NCBI GenBank assembly: GCA_002238425.1
Contig: MPMJ01000014.1
Span: forward strand, 1-64,000
Source of the DNA: SAR202 cluster bacterium bin16
Lineage (GTDB): Bacteria; Chloroflexota; Dehalococcoidia; Lucifugimonadales; Australimonadaceae
Direction of reading: 5' to 3'
DNA length: 64,000 nt
Below the pieces are notes generated by a model, which searched no databases, was not told the DNA's origin, and saw only the letters and a program-made list of their open reading frames with translations. Both the position numbers and the translations under genes were made by a program. Positions 52,425 through 61,274 of this stretch are shown one piece after another. Every line of letters begins with the position of its first letter. The stretch's first letter is position 1.

Positions 52425-53660
52425 GTGAAAACGCGAATCGTGTGGGCAAGCGTGGGAGCGCTGCTGCTGATCCTGGCGTTCTCCACCGGTGAAGCGCTCT
52501 ACTACCGCCTCTTCCTGGGCCTGCTCGTCGTTCCGGCTCTCGGTTTCCTCTCCAGCGTGCTTGCAGCCCGCCGCATAGAAGGCGGTGTGCAACGGCTCAG
52601 CGCCTACCTCCAGGTGGGCGACACGCTGGAAGAGCGCATCGTCCTGCGAAACACCCACTGGTGGCCGAAACTGCTGCTGGAAGTGCAGCACGACACGCAG
52701 CCCTTCGGGCGTGCCGGGCGCATCGCCACGCTCTGGCCGTACGGTTCGACTGTCTGGACGTCGACCAGTCACTGTGAGCGCCGGGGCATCTACCGGTTCG
52801 GGGAGTTGGAGATCACCAGCCGCGACCCGTTCGGCCTCTTCAGCAGGGCCATGCGCCTGGGGCGCCCGCAGACCGCGCTTATCTACCCCGCCACGGTGGA
52901 CCTCTCCGATTTCTTCGTCCTCTCCGGCAGAGGTTGGACGGAAGGCATCATCCACGGACGGACCTTCACTCCCAGCCCCATCGCCTCCACCGTGCGCGAG
53001 TACACCTCGCACGATGCCGTGAGCAGGGTGCACTGGCCCGCCACCGCGCATACCGGCAGGCTCATGGTGAAGGAGTTCGACCGCGAACCGTCCGGGCCGG
53101 CCGACGCCATATGGGTCGTGCTCGACCTCGACGAACGCGTACAGAAGGGAGAGGGCACCGAAAGCACCGTTGAGTATGGCGTGACGACCGCCGCATCGGT
53201 GGCGAAGCGCTTCCTGGACTCAGGACGAAGCGTCGGCGCGGTGCTCTCCGGCAAGGAGCAACTCATCATCCCTGCCGCTCCGGGCATCGCGCAGATGGGA
53301 CGCATCTTCCAGGCGCTTGCTCTGATCGAGCCTGGCAACGCAGGAGGTGTGCAGGAGGTGTCGGAGGCGGTCAGGAACGAACTGAGCAAGGGCGCGAGCA
53401 TCGTGCTCATCACCGCCGCGCATCCGACCTCCGTCTCTGCGGCCGTCGAGATGCTGCACGCCACCGGCGCGGCTGTCGTTCCCGTGCTCCTGGACGCTCT
53501 CAGCTTCCAGGCAGGAGGCGGCACGTCCATGGCGCGGGGCACCGGGTTCGATGCCTACGTCATCCGAATGGGCGATGAGATAGGCAACCGGCTGGACTAC
53601 CACTCCGCCCCGCCGGGGCTGGCGGTTCCGGCTCGGGAACTGCAGGGCGTACTGTCATGA
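52425..53660 (+). CDS. DUF58 domain (vWA-like) membrane protein
   Basis: A 411-residue protein with two N-terminal membrane helices (IVWASVGALLLILAF and YRLFLGLLVVPALGFLSS), a beta-sandwich region and the DUF58 signature EYTSHDAVSRVHWPATAHTG followed by LMVKEFDRE. DUF58 proteins are the usual partners of MoxR ATPases. The start is GTG with no strong ribosome site; its stop overlaps the transglutaminase start by 4 bases. Confidence 0.92.
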   Translation: MKTRIVWASVGALLLILAFSTGEALYYRLFLGLLVVPALGFLSSVLAARRIEGGVQRLSAYLQVGDTLEERIVLRNTHWWPKLLLEVQHDTQPFGRAGRIATLWPYGSTVWTSTSHCERRGIYRFGELEITSRDPFGLFSRAMRLGRPQTALIYPATVDLSDFFVLSGRGWTEGIIHGRTFTPSPIASTVREYTSHDAVSRVHWPATAHTGRLMVKEFDREPSGPADAIWVVLDLDERVQKGEGTESTVEYGVTTAASVAKRFLDSGRSVGAVLSGKEQLIIPAAPGIAQMGRIFQALALIEPGNAGGVQEVSEAVRNELSKGASIVLITAAHPTSVSAAVEMLHATGAAVVPVLLDALSFQAGGGTSMARGTGFDAYVIRMGDEIGNRLDYHSAPPGLAVPARELQGVLS

Positions 53661-55870
53661 CCACGCTCGTTGCCCGCGCCCGTGCCGTTGACGTCCTCTC
53701 TCTGTGGGAACGATTCATCGGGGGGATGGGGCTTACGCTGACGCTCGTGGGGCTCGTGCTGTTCTCCGTCGTCATGCCCCTGCAGGAGGGCAACTGGGTC
53801 CCGGGGATGCCCGCGCCGCTCCTCATCGGCGTGTTGGGAGGCACGGCAGGTTGGGCGATGCACCAACGAGGCTGGACAGCCCGCCGCGCGGTCGTCACTG
53901 CTGTCGCTGCCGGTCTGCTGCTGGCGGCGTATGCGGGCACGACCGCGGCTGAAGGGTTCGCGATCACGGCCCGTGCCGTCAACGCGGTCGAGGACATCGC
54001 GCAGTGGTTAGCGGCCATCTCGACGGAGGAGACGCAGGCCGGGACGATCGAGTTCGCCATGTTCCTCTCGTTCGCCGTCTGGCTATTGTGCGTCTCCAGC
54101 GTCTGGCTGGCACTCCGCAACGCGCATGGGTGGTCGACCGTGCTGCTCGGCGGGGTGGTGCTCGCCTTCGCCCTCTCCAACCTGCCGGGAAGCCTTGGCT
54201 GGCGACTCGGCATCTTCATGGCGACGGGCGTCATGCTCCTCATCCACCTCAGCACGGTCCGGCGGATTGAGGGATGGCGCGGACGCGGCGCAGTGTTCGA
54301 CGCCCGGACGGTGCTCACGCAGTCCGGCATCGTGCTCGCCATCGGGATGCTGGTGACAGCAGCCATCGCAGTGCTGCCCACACCGAACGTTGCTCCGCTC
54401 GGCGTGGTCTCACGCGCAGTGGACGACACAGCACAGGCGATAGGAGCACAGTTCAGCAGGCTGTTCAGCGCGCTGCCGTCCCGGCGGGACTACAAGACGA
54501 TCACGTTCGAGAGCGAAACCCGGTTCCGGGGGAACCCGGAACTCACAGACGAACTGCTCTTCATGGTGAGCGGCCCCAGGGCCTACTGGCGGGCGCGCTC
54601 CTACGGGGTCTACACCAGCAGTGGGTGGGAGACGGCCGAGGACTCCGAGTTCCTCCCGTTCGAGGACATCACTCCTTCGGATGAACGCCGCATGGCGCCC
54701 CGGACCAACGCGTTCCGCATCGCCGCTGCAACCGACACGCTCTTCTCCGGTGGGCTGCCCGTCGATTTCGATGAACCCGCCGAGGCCTTGACGGCCCCCA
54801 CGTCCGGCCCCGGCGCGGTGCAGGTGCGATTCTCCAAGGGCCGGGAGTACTTCCCGACGCGCGTCAACATGAGCTACATCAGCACGGGGCTCGAATCGGT
54901 CGCTACCCCGTTCGAGCTGCGGCGGGCGAGCGAGGAGTACCCGGAATGGACGGAGGCCTTCCTCCAACTGCCGGACACGCTCCCTGACCGTGTGCGCGTG
55001 CTTGCGGAGACCCTCGCCACCAACGAGGAGAACGCGTTCGACAAGGCGGTTGCCATCCGCAACTACCTCCGCCGCGTGCCGTACAACCTGGACATCGCCG
55101 CTCCCCCCGATGACGCGGACGGCGTGGACCACTTCCTCTTCGAGTTGGGGCAGGGTTACTGCGACTACTACGCCTCGGCGGCGGTGGTCCTGATGCGCTC
55201 CATCGGGATACCTGCCCGGTACGTGCTGGGTTACGCTCCCGGACGCCTCAATCCGACGCTCGGCGTGTACGAGGTGCTGGAGCTCAACTACCACGCCTGG
55301 GCGGAGGCGTACTTCCCGGAGTTCGGCTGGGTCAGCTTCGAGCCGACGCCTCCCAATGCCATCGAGTTCGGCGGACTGGACATCGGCGAGTCTCCCCTGC
55401 TGACGGAAGACATCGACATCGGTGAGCTGGGCGAGCTGCTGGAGGACGAGGAAGAGGACACGTTCGACGTCGACTTCACGCCGCGCAGGGAGATGCCCGC
55501 GTGGCTCGTTGCGCTGCTCGCGCTCGCGGGCGCCGTGGCGGTCGCCACGCCCGTGCTGCTGTGGCGGGAGTGGTGGTGGAAGCTGGGCGCGCTCCCCCGC
55601 TCCGAGGAGCTGTTCGCGAAGATGTGCCGCCTCGGGGCGGCGCTCGGCTTGCGGAAGCGGCCCGACCAGACGCCAATGGAGTACGCGGCGGTGCTGTCAG
55701 GAGCGATACCCGAGCAGAGCAGGCAGATACGGCGCATCACGCGTGCCTTCATCCTGCACCGCTACGCCCAGGGGAGGGTGCCGCTCAGCGACTTGCGGGA
55801 CGCGGAGTGGTCCTGGGGCAACCTCCGCTGGGCCATGATCAGGCGCCTCTTCCGCGTGCGGCCTGCATGA
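53657..55870 (+). CDS. Transglutaminase-like membrane protein (TgpA-type)
   Basis: A 737-residue protein with about six membrane helices in residues 15-240, an extracytoplasmic transglutaminase core with catalytic Cys in GQGYCDYYASAAVVLMRSIGIPARY, His in NYHAWAEAYF, then FGWVSFEPTPPN where the usual third acid Asp is Glu. An acidic stretch (LLEDEEEDTFDVDF) and a last helix (LVALLALAGAVAVATPVLL) precede a cytoplasmic DUF4129-like tail. It probably cross-links or cleaves envelope proteins. Confidence 0.93.
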   Translation: MTTLVARARAVDVLSLWERFIGGMGLTLTLVGLVLFSVVMPLQEGNWVPGMPAPLLIGVLGGTAGWAMHQRGWTARRAVVTAVAAGLLLAAYAGTTAAEGFAITARAVNAVEDIAQWLAAISTEETQAGTIEFAMFLSFAVWLLCVSSVWLALRNAHGWSTVLLGGVVLAFALSNLPGSLGWRLGIFMATGVMLLIHLSTVRRIEGWRGRGAVFDARTVLTQSGIVLAIGMLVTAAIAVLPTPNVAPLGVVSRAVDDTAQAIGAQFSRLFSALPSRRDYKTITFESETRFRGNPELTDELLFMVSGPRAYWRARSYGVYTSSGWETAEDSEFLPFEDITPSDERRMAPRTNAFRIAAATDTLFSGGLPVDFDEPAEALTAPTSGPGAVQVRFSKGREYFPTRVNMSYISTGLESVATPFELRRASEEYPEWTEAFLQLPDTLPDRVRVLAETLATNEENAFDKAVAIRNYLRRVPYNLDIAAPPDDADGVDHFLFELGQGYCDYYASAAVVLMRSIGIPARYVLGYAPGRLNPTLGVYEVLELNYHAWAEAYFPEFGWVSFEPTPPNAIEFGGLDIGESPLLTEDIDIGELGELLEDEEEDTFDVDFTPRREMPAWLVALLALAGAVAVATPVLLWREWWWKLGALPRSEELFAKMCRLGAALGLRKRPDQTPMEYAAVLSGAIPEQSRQIRRITRAFILHRYAQGRVPLSDLRDAEWSWGNLRWAMIRRLFRVRPA

Positions 55871-55874
55871 GGAA

Positions 55875-55897
55875 GGGGCAGCCTTGCAGGCTGCCCC
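55875..55897. terminator. Hairpin between converging genes
   Basis: GGGGCAGCC (55875-55883) pairs with GGCTGCCCC (55889-55897) around TTGCA. There is no T-run, but its place just after the transglutaminase stop and before the converging Rieske gene end suits a terminator. Confidence 0.6.
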
Positions 55898-55927
55898 CGG
55901 TCTCCTCGTGTTGTCCGTTCCGGCGGC

Positions 55928-57196
55928 CTAGGTCTTGGCCGTCTCTCCGACGTACCAGGACTCGACGGCGTAGCGGATGTCGTCCTCGGCGCCGCTGATG
56001 CCGGCCTCGAGCGGGATGAACTTGATCCGCGGCACCTTGTCCCGGCCGAGCGCCATGTGCTCCGTCGGCACGTTGATGCTCTCCGCCGCTTCCTTGCTCC
56101 GGAAGGTGTTCATCGGCTCTCCGCCGTCCGCGACGATCTGCATCTGCTCGGTCAGCAGCCTGCGGTAGAGGATGATGCCCACGTCGGACTTGCCGAGCCG
56201 CTCCAGGTAGCGCTTGGCGACAGGCCCCTGCGTCTCCCAGGCCATCTTGTCCTGGTCCACCGTGAAGGTAGTGTCGTAGCGGCCCGAGGCGTCACGGTGC
56301 GGGACGTACTTGTAGGGGATGCGCTCCTGCTTCGGCACCGGTTGCCCTGGCGCGACCCGCCACGAGTAGTAGATGAAGTGCAGCGTGTGCGTGTCGTCTA
56401 TCGGCACGCGGTACTGGAGCGTCTTGGACTGGAAGCCGCCGACGTAGAGGATCTGCGGGAAGAGGATGGGGTGGCCAATCTTCCAGTCGTCGCTCTCCTT
56501 GGTGTAGCCCTCCAGCACGCGGCGTTTGATGATGCCGTGGTCGAAGACGTCGAAGCCGATCTCCTGGTGCGGGATGCGCGGCGGCATCGTGGCCATGAGG
56601 TCAGGCGAGATGGCCTGCTGGTAGTTCGTGTAGAAGCGGTGCAGCCACTCCACGTGCACCGGGTCCAGCGAGTTCTCCATGCACTGCAGCCAGTTGCAGT
56701 CCAGCGTCGTGATGCCCACGTCGTGCACGGCGTCGTCCCACTGGAACGGGTCCCAGACGGGGAGGAAGGGCGCAGGCTGCGGCCCCATGTAGGCGAAGAT
56801 GAGCCCGCCCATCTCCTGCACCGGGTAACCGGCGACCTTCACCTTCTCCTTGAAGCGTCCGTCCGGGTGGACGGTCTCCTCGAAGGGCTGCTCGATGCAC
56901 TGCCCGGTCTCGTCCATCATCCAGCCGTGGTACATGCAGCGCAGGCCGTGCTCCTCCGGTATGCCGTAGGAGAGGTCGACGCGGCGGTGGGGGCAGAAGC
57001 GTTCGATGAGTCCGAGCGTGCCGGACTTGTCCTTGTAGAGGACGAGGTCCTCGCCGAGGATGCGCACCGCCTTGGTGGGGCGGTCGTCCAGTTCGGCTGT
57101 GGCGGCGACGGGGTGCCAGTAGCGGCGCATCAGCTCGCCCATGGGCGTTCCGGCGCCGACTTGCGTGAGGCGTTCGTTCTCCTGCTGGTTCAGCAT
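55928..57196 (-). CDS. Rieske 2Fe-2S aromatic ring-hydroxylating oxygenase, alpha subunit (phthalate type)
   Basis: A 422-residue oxygenase. The Rieske cluster ligands are in FCPHRRVDLSYG and CMYHGWMM; the mononuclear iron site is around DPVHVEWLH. The N-terminal PMGELMRRYWHPVA and AVRILGEDLVLYKD are typical of phthalate/phenoxybenzoate-type single-subunit oxygenases, which demethylate or hydroxylate aromatic acids with an external reductase. None is nearby. ATG 57196 follows AGGAGG. Confidence 0.93.
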   Translation of the reverse strand: MLNQQENERLTQVGAGTPMGELMRRYWHPVAATAELDDRPTKAVRILGEDLVLYKDKSGTLGLIERFCPHRRVDLSYGIPEEHGLRCMYHGWMMDETGQCIEQPFEETVHPDGRFKEKVKVAGYPVQEMGGLIFAYMGPQPAPFLPVWDPFQWDDAVHDVGITTLDCNWLQCMENSLDPVHVEWLHRFYTNYQQAISPDLMATMPPRIPHQEIGFDVFDHGIIKRRVLEGYTKESDDWKIGHPILFPQILYVGGFQSKTLQYRVPIDDTHTLHFIYYSWRVAPGQPVPKQERIPYKYVPHRDASGRYDTTFTVDQDKMAWETQGPVAKRYLERLGKSDVGIILYRRLLTEQMQIVADGGEPMNTFRSKEAAESINVPTEHMALGRDKVPRIKFIPLEAGISGAEDDIRYAVESWYVGETAKT

Positions 57197-57577
57197 GACG
57201 CGTCCTCCTGTTCCTACGTCTGTTCCGGGTGCGATCGGCGGGATTGTAGCACCTGGGTGTTCGGCGCGACCAAGAATGCCAACGGCAGCCAAATCTGGCA
57301 CTCTTGGTCGGTCATCTACGAGTAAACGGGCCTGGCCATTTGGCATCCTTGGTCGCCTTGGTCGGGGCGTTTCCATGGCCGTGGCCTGCTTCCCGAGACC
57401 AAGGAACCAACAATACCAATGAAAACAAAGTTCGGGGCCACGAGCAGGTGTTCATTCCGTTGCATTTCGTTGCATCGCGCCGGCGCCGGGTGCCGCGACA
57501 TAGTCATGAATCCATGGTAGGGAGGGAGGCGTCATTCGCACAATGGGGCGGTGTCACAGTGGTGGGGTGGGGGGGGG
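57197..57577. other. Non-coding interval with iterated CTTGGTC motifs
   Basis: No convincing gene is found here. The interval carries the leader of the Rieske gene (left edge) and at least four copies of a TTGGCATyCTTGGTC-like motif on both strands (57268-57411). There is also a CGTTGCAT pair near 57460-57475. The cluster is described separately. Confidence 0.55.
57268..57411. repeat. Cluster of TTGGCAT-CTTGGTC motif copies in both orientations
   Basis: TTGGCATTCTTGGTC on the minus strand (57268-57282), CTGGCACTCTTGGTC (57295-57309) and TTGGCATCCTTGGTC (57340-57354) on the plus strand, and TTGGTTCCTTGGTC on the minus strand (57398-57411). A shorter CCTTGGTC lies at 57357-57364. Copies 1 and 3 form a 14-of-15 inverted repeat. 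They lie 70-215 bases upstream of the Rieske gene start. Confidence 0.65.
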
Positions 57578-58387
57578 CTACGGCTTGAAGGCGATCGCCT
57601 CGCCGAAGCAGATCGCCCCGACCGCGCCGGGGTCGGCCTGCCAGTTGTCGAGAGCTTCCTGGGCCGTCTCGAACTCCTCGTGGGTCGCCACCCCGTACGT
57701 CGTGGCCTTCTCGATAACCTCGGGTGACAGGAACCAGCCCGAGGCAAAGGCGTGGAAGAAAGCAACGTCCTCCGCGGAGCCGAAGAACTCGAAGGAAGCG
57801 CCCGCCCGGATGCCGGTGAAGCCCGCGTCGATGAAGACCGCCTTCAACTCCTTCCCCATCTGGGGATGGCCGCCGTTGGCCGAGACGAGCTTCGCGAAGG
57901 TGACCCATGCATCCTTGGCGCCGAAGTCGGGCTCCAGGAACGACGACGCGATGATGGCCTCCCGGCTGGCGATCATGCCGCCGGGCTTCAGCACCCGCTT
58001 CACCTCCGACAACACCGCCCGCGTGTCCGGAACGTGCATCAGCACCGCGTGGCAGTGCGCCACGTCGAACGAGTCGTCCTCGAACGGGAGCGCCGTGACG
58101 TCGCCGACGTGGAACGTCGCATTGGCGTGTCCCCCCGCCTCCGCGGCGGCCCGCGCCATGAGTATCTGCGACTCCTCCATGTCGATGCCGTGCAACTCGC
58201 CGGGTTCGATCGCCCTCGCCAGACCGACCGAGATGGTGCCCGGCCCGCAGCCGAAGTCCAGCAGACGCATACCCGGCTTCAGGTGCGGAAGCAGGTACGC
58301 GGCGTGGCTCTGCGCGCTGCGCCGGTGCAGCATCTGCAGGAACTCCTCGCTATAGCCCATCGTGTACTCAGGGGCCTGTTCGGTCAT
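57578..58387 (-). CDS. SAM-dependent methyltransferase (class I)
   Basis: A 269-residue methyltransferase with motif I LLDFGCGPGTISVGLA, motif II GIDMEESQILMAR, VGDVTALPFEDDSFDVAHCHAVLMHV and the post-motif LSEVKRVLKPGG. It is UbiE/COQ5-like and likely acts on a small molecule. The C-terminal third, GASFEFFGSAEDVAFFHAFASG, is unusually aromatic. ATG 58387 follows AGGAAGGA. It is read away from the AlaX-PrpD pair, separated by a dispersed repeat. Confidence 0.9.
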   Translation of the reverse strand: MTEQAPEYTMGYSEEFLQMLHRRSAQSHAAYLLPHLKPGMRLLDFGCGPGTISVGLARAIEPGELHGIDMEESQILMARAAAEAGGHANATFHVGDVTALPFEDDSFDVAHCHAVLMHVPDTRAVLSEVKRVLKPGGMIASREAIIASSFLEPDFGAKDAWVTFAKLVSANGGHPQMGKELKAVFIDAGFTGIRAGASFEFFGSAEDVAFFHAFASGWFLSPEVIEKATTYGVATHEEFETAQEALDNWQADPGAVGAICFGEAIAFKP

Positions 58388-58460
58388 CGGATCCTTCCTT
58401 TACAAGGGGTGTTGTCCCGCCATGTGCGCTGCTGCGCACGCGTGACCTGCCGGTCACCTG

Positions 58461-58480
58461 GTTCCCGCTTTCGCGGGAAT
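58461..58480. repeat. Hairpin repeat, TTCCCGC-GCGGGAA family
   Basis: TTCCCGCtttcGCGGGAATGACGG resembles 1592-1617 (ATTCCCGC-GCGGGAATGACGG), and two further GGCGGGAAT units follow at 58490-58516. It is an intergenic dispersed repeat between the methyltransferase and alaX. Confidence 0.6.
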
Positions 58481-58524
58481 GACGGAGAAGGCGGGAATGG
58501 CAGAGGAGGCGGGAATCACGAGGC

Positions 58525-59241
58525 CTACGCGTCCTCCACGGCGATGCGGAGGCGCTTGTTGATGCGGCCCTTGCTCTCGTGGCCGACGACGCGGATGCGG
58601 CCGACTTCCGAGGTGTCGGCGACGTGGGTGCCGCCGTCGGCCTGCACGTCCAGGCCGTCGATATCGACGACGCGCACCTCGGCAATGCCCTCCGGCAGCA
58701 GGTTGATCTTCGTGCGGATGAGGTCCGGGTGCGCGAGCGCTTCCTCGCGCGGCAGGAAGCGGACGCTGATCTCCCGGGCGAGGACGATCTCGGCGTTCGC
58801 CAGCTCCTCGACGCGCTCCGCGAAGTCTGCGCTCATGCTCTCCAACTCGAAGTCCATGCGAGCGGCGAGCGGCGTCATGTTGCCGCCGGTGACGTGCGCG
58901 CCGAAGTCGCGCCAGATGACGCCGCAGAGGATGTGCAACGCCGTGTGCGTCCGCATCAACTGGTGCCGGTGTTCCCAGTTCAGGGTGGCCATCACCGCCT
59001 CGCCAACGGCGGGGGCGGAGCCGTCCAACTCGTGCCAGATGTCACCGTCGCGACGGCGCACGCCGACGATCCGCCGCTCGATGCCGCTCTCGCACGCGAT
59101 CGTTCCCATGTCGCACGGCTGACCGCCGCCTCCGGGGAAGAACGCCGTCCTGTCGAAAGCCACAGCGTTGTCGCCCGACGCCGTGACCTGGGCGTTGAAC
59201 CTGCGCACGTAAGCGTCGTGATGGAAGATCTCCTCAGTCAT
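58525..59241 (-). CDS. Alanyl-tRNA editing protein, AlaX type
   Basis: A 238-residue free-standing editing domain that would hydrolyse Ser- or Gly-charged tRNA-Ala. It has FFPGGGGQPCDMG, the zinc motif MRTHTALHIL (HxxxH) and GLDVQADGGTHVADTSEVG. In the last motif the Cys of the canonical CGGTH is Asp (ADGGTH), a variant that leaves His as the recognised ligand. The stop is 5 bases downstream of nothing else; it starts 4 bases after the PrpD stop, so they form an operon. Confidence 0.9.
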   Translation of the reverse strand: MTEEIFHHDAYVRRFNAQVTASGDNAVAFDRTAFFPGGGGQPCDMGTIACESGIERRIVGVRRRDGDIWHELDGSAPAVGEAVMATLNWEHRHQLMRTHTALHILCGVIWRDFGAHVTGGNMTPLAARMDFELESMSADFAERVEELANAEIVLAREISVRFLPREEALAHPDLIRTKINLLPEGIAEVRVVDIDGLDVQADGGTHVADTSEVGRIRVVGHESKGRINKRLRIAVEDA

Positions 59242-59245
59242 CGGC

Positions 59246-60592
59246 TCACCCCTCCGCCTTCGCCATCAGGCGCGCTACCTGTTCCACATCCGGCGCGGAG
59301 TCCAGCGCCCACACCGCGCCGAGCAGCTCCTCCACCTGGCTCGATGGGAGCGCCTCGCCCGCGAGGGAGCGGTACTTCGCCTCCAGCGTCGAGTCGGTCA
59401 TCGGGTTCTCCGGCGACCCCGTGGCGTGCTCCACGTAGATGGAGTGCACCGCTCCGCTGGTGAGCGTGATGGAGAGGCGCACCTCGTCCTCACGCATCGC
59501 CTCGTCCACCACCGCGCTCACCTTGGAGCGCACCGCGCTGATGACCGGGTCGGCGACGCGGGCGTCGGAGAACTGTGCGTCGTGCCCTGCCCCATCCACC
59601 AGCGCCGCGGCGGCGCAGTGCTGGAAGGAGAACTTCCCTTCCAGGCCGCGCTTCGGCTCCGCGCGGTTCATCAGCTCCAGCACCAGCGGGTTGACCTGCG
59701 CGTCGATGGAGGCGACGTCCTCCGGCGCGATGCCGTGCTCGTTGCGGAGCGCTATCACGGCGTCCTGTATCGGATGGGAGACGACCCCGTTCGCGTAGGG
59801 CTTCAGGCCGTTGTTGCCCAACTCCCAGCGCGAGCCGAGGTCTGCGAGCAGCGCCTCCTCGCTATGCCCGTTCGGCGACAGCACCTGCCAGAAGCCCCGG
59901 CGGCCGCCCAGAATGTCGTCGGCGCCGGTGAAGCCCTGTGTCGCGAGGCGCGCGGCCTGCACGCCGTTGCTCGCCGCCTTCGCGGGATGCATCGCCTTCG
60001 CGTGGCTCCCGAACACCTCACGCACGCCGGCCGCGAACGTCCCGGCGATGCCTATCGCCATGTTCATCTCGTCGGCGTCGAGTCCGAGCAGCCTTCCCGC
60101 ACCCGCCGCAGCGCCGAACACGCCCGCAGTGCCCGTGATGTGCCAGCCCATGTCGTAGTGCCACGGGTGCACGGACATCGCCACCCGGCACGCAACCTCT
60201 GCGCCCAGGACGAAAGCCGCGAGCGTCTCCTTGCCGGTCGACCCACGCTCCTCGGCAACGGCAAGCACCGCGGGCCAGACCGGCGCGGTGGGATGCAGCA
60301 CTGTCGGGAAGTGGGTGTCGTCGTAGTCCTGGAGGTGTGCGAGGAAGCCGTTGACCATCGCGGCGTTGAACGCGCTCGTCCGCAGCGTTGAGCCGACAAC
60401 CGACGCCTTCGGCGCAGCGCCCTCGTCACGCGTCCAGTCGATCAGCGCATGGTTGCCGGAGTCGGCGGACGCCGAGAGCGAGACCCCGAGGATGTTGACG
60501 AGCGTGCGCTTCGCCTCGTGGAGCATCGACGGAGGGAGGTCCTCCGTGTTCGCATTCGCGACGTAAGCGGCCAGGGATTGCGTGGCAGACAT
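59246..60592 (-). CDS. MmgE/PrpD family protein
   Basis: A 448-residue protein of the 2-methylcitrate dehydratase/cis-aconitate decarboxylase-like family. The family pattern is clear: VNILGVSLSAS near the N-terminus, NGFLAHLQDYDDTHFPTVLHP, GWHITGTAGVFGAAAGAGRLLGLD, AMHPAKAASNGVQAARLA and KPYANGVVSHPIQDAV. Actual substrates vary, so methylcitrate is not assured. An 8-bp inverted repeat (60604-60625) sits just before the start codon. Confidence 0.93.
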   Translation of the reverse strand: MSATQSLAAYVANANTEDLPPSMLHEAKRTLVNILGVSLSASADSGNHALIDWTRDEGAAPKASVVGSTLRTSAFNAAMVNGFLAHLQDYDDTHFPTVLHPTAPVWPAVLAVAEERGSTGKETLAAFVLGAEVACRVAMSVHPWHYDMGWHITGTAGVFGAAAGAGRLLGLDADEMNMAIGIAGTFAAGVREVFGSHAKAMHPAKAASNGVQAARLATQGFTGADDILGGRRGFWQVLSPNGHSEEALLADLGSRWELGNNGLKPYANGVVSHPIQDAVIALRNEHGIAPEDVASIDAQVNPLVLELMNRAEPKRGLEGKFSFQHCAAAALVDGAGHDAQFSDARVADPVISAVRSKVSAVVDEAMREDEVRLSITLTSGAVHSIYVEHATGSPENPMTDSTLEAKYRSLAGEALPSSQVEELLGAVWALDSAPDVEQVARLMAKAEG

Positions 60593-60603
60593 GAGTTATC
60601 GAG

Positions 60604-60720
60604 CCTCCGTACGAGAATACGGAGGGGAGTATAGCGGGTGCAGTGATGAACAGTGGCGAGCGTGCGGGGAGAGCCCGCACGAACACGCGGCTGCCTCCCA
60701 GCCGCTTGGCGGCTGGGAGG
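60604..60720. repeat. Three hairpins in the PrpD leader / DivIVA-like trailer
   Basis: CCTCCGTA/TACGGAGG (60604-60611, 60618-60625), GTGCGGG/CCCGCAC (60662-60668, 60674-60680) and a strong 12-bp stem CCTCCCAGCCGC/GCGGCTGGGAGG (60694-60705, 60709-60720). The last lies 36 bases past the stop of the DivIVA-like gene and is its likely terminator; the first may regulate prpD translation. Confidence 0.55.
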
Positions 60721-60755
60721 AGGCGCGCGTCTTTCCGGAGGAGGAATCGAGGCGC

Positions 60756-61247
60756 TTAGCGGGAGAGACTGACCGCAGGCAGCAGGGCGCGCTGGCCCGC
60801 GTGGATCTCGTTCAGCATGTTGGAGACGTGCTCCTCCAGCGTGTGCAGGCAGTCGCGGCTGTAGTCGTCCGCGCCGTCGCGCCGCCGCTGGGCCTCCTGC
60901 TCCGCGAGGCTGATGATCCGGTCGGCCTTGCTATTGGCGTCCTGAACGATCTCATCAGCGCGCTGCTGGGCGGCCTTGACTAACTCCGTCTCGTCGACGA
61001 GCAGGCGGGCGTCGCCCTCGGCGGTGGAGCGGATGCGGCGGGCGTCGATCATCGTCTGGTTGACGATCTGCTCGCGGCGCTCGATCAGCTCCTGCGCCTC
61101 GTGGATACTGCGGGGCACCGCCACACGGAGCTGGTCTATCAGCCCGAGCATGTGGTCCGTGTCCACCATGGACATGCTCGTCATCGGCATCTTCTTGGAT
61201 TGAGCCGCCATGCTCTCCAGCCGGTCCACCAGGTCCAGTAACTCCAT
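60756..61247 (-). CDS. DivIVA-like coiled-coil protein
   Basis: A 163-residue, almost wholly helical and highly charged protein. From about residue 30 on it is coiled-coil: IDQLRVAVPRSIHEAQELIERREQI, then ARLLVDETELVKAAQQRADEIVQDANSKADRI. This recalls DivIVA/SepIVA or ATP-synthase-b-like stalks. A role in cell pole or division scaffolding is possible. ATG 61247 follows AAGGAGG. It is read after coaD and rsmD with 27 bases between, in a common minus-strand operon. Confidence 0.65.
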   Translation of the reverse strand: MELLDLVDRLESMAAQSKKMPMTSMSMVDTDHMLGLIDQLRVAVPRSIHEAQELIERREQIVNQTMIDARRIRSTAEGDARLLVDETELVKAAQQRADEIVQDANSKADRIISLAEQEAQRRRDGADDYSRDCLHTLEEHVSNMLNEIHAGQRALLPAVSLSR

Positions 61248-61274
61248 GATTTCCTCCTTGGTTCCTCTGTCCTG

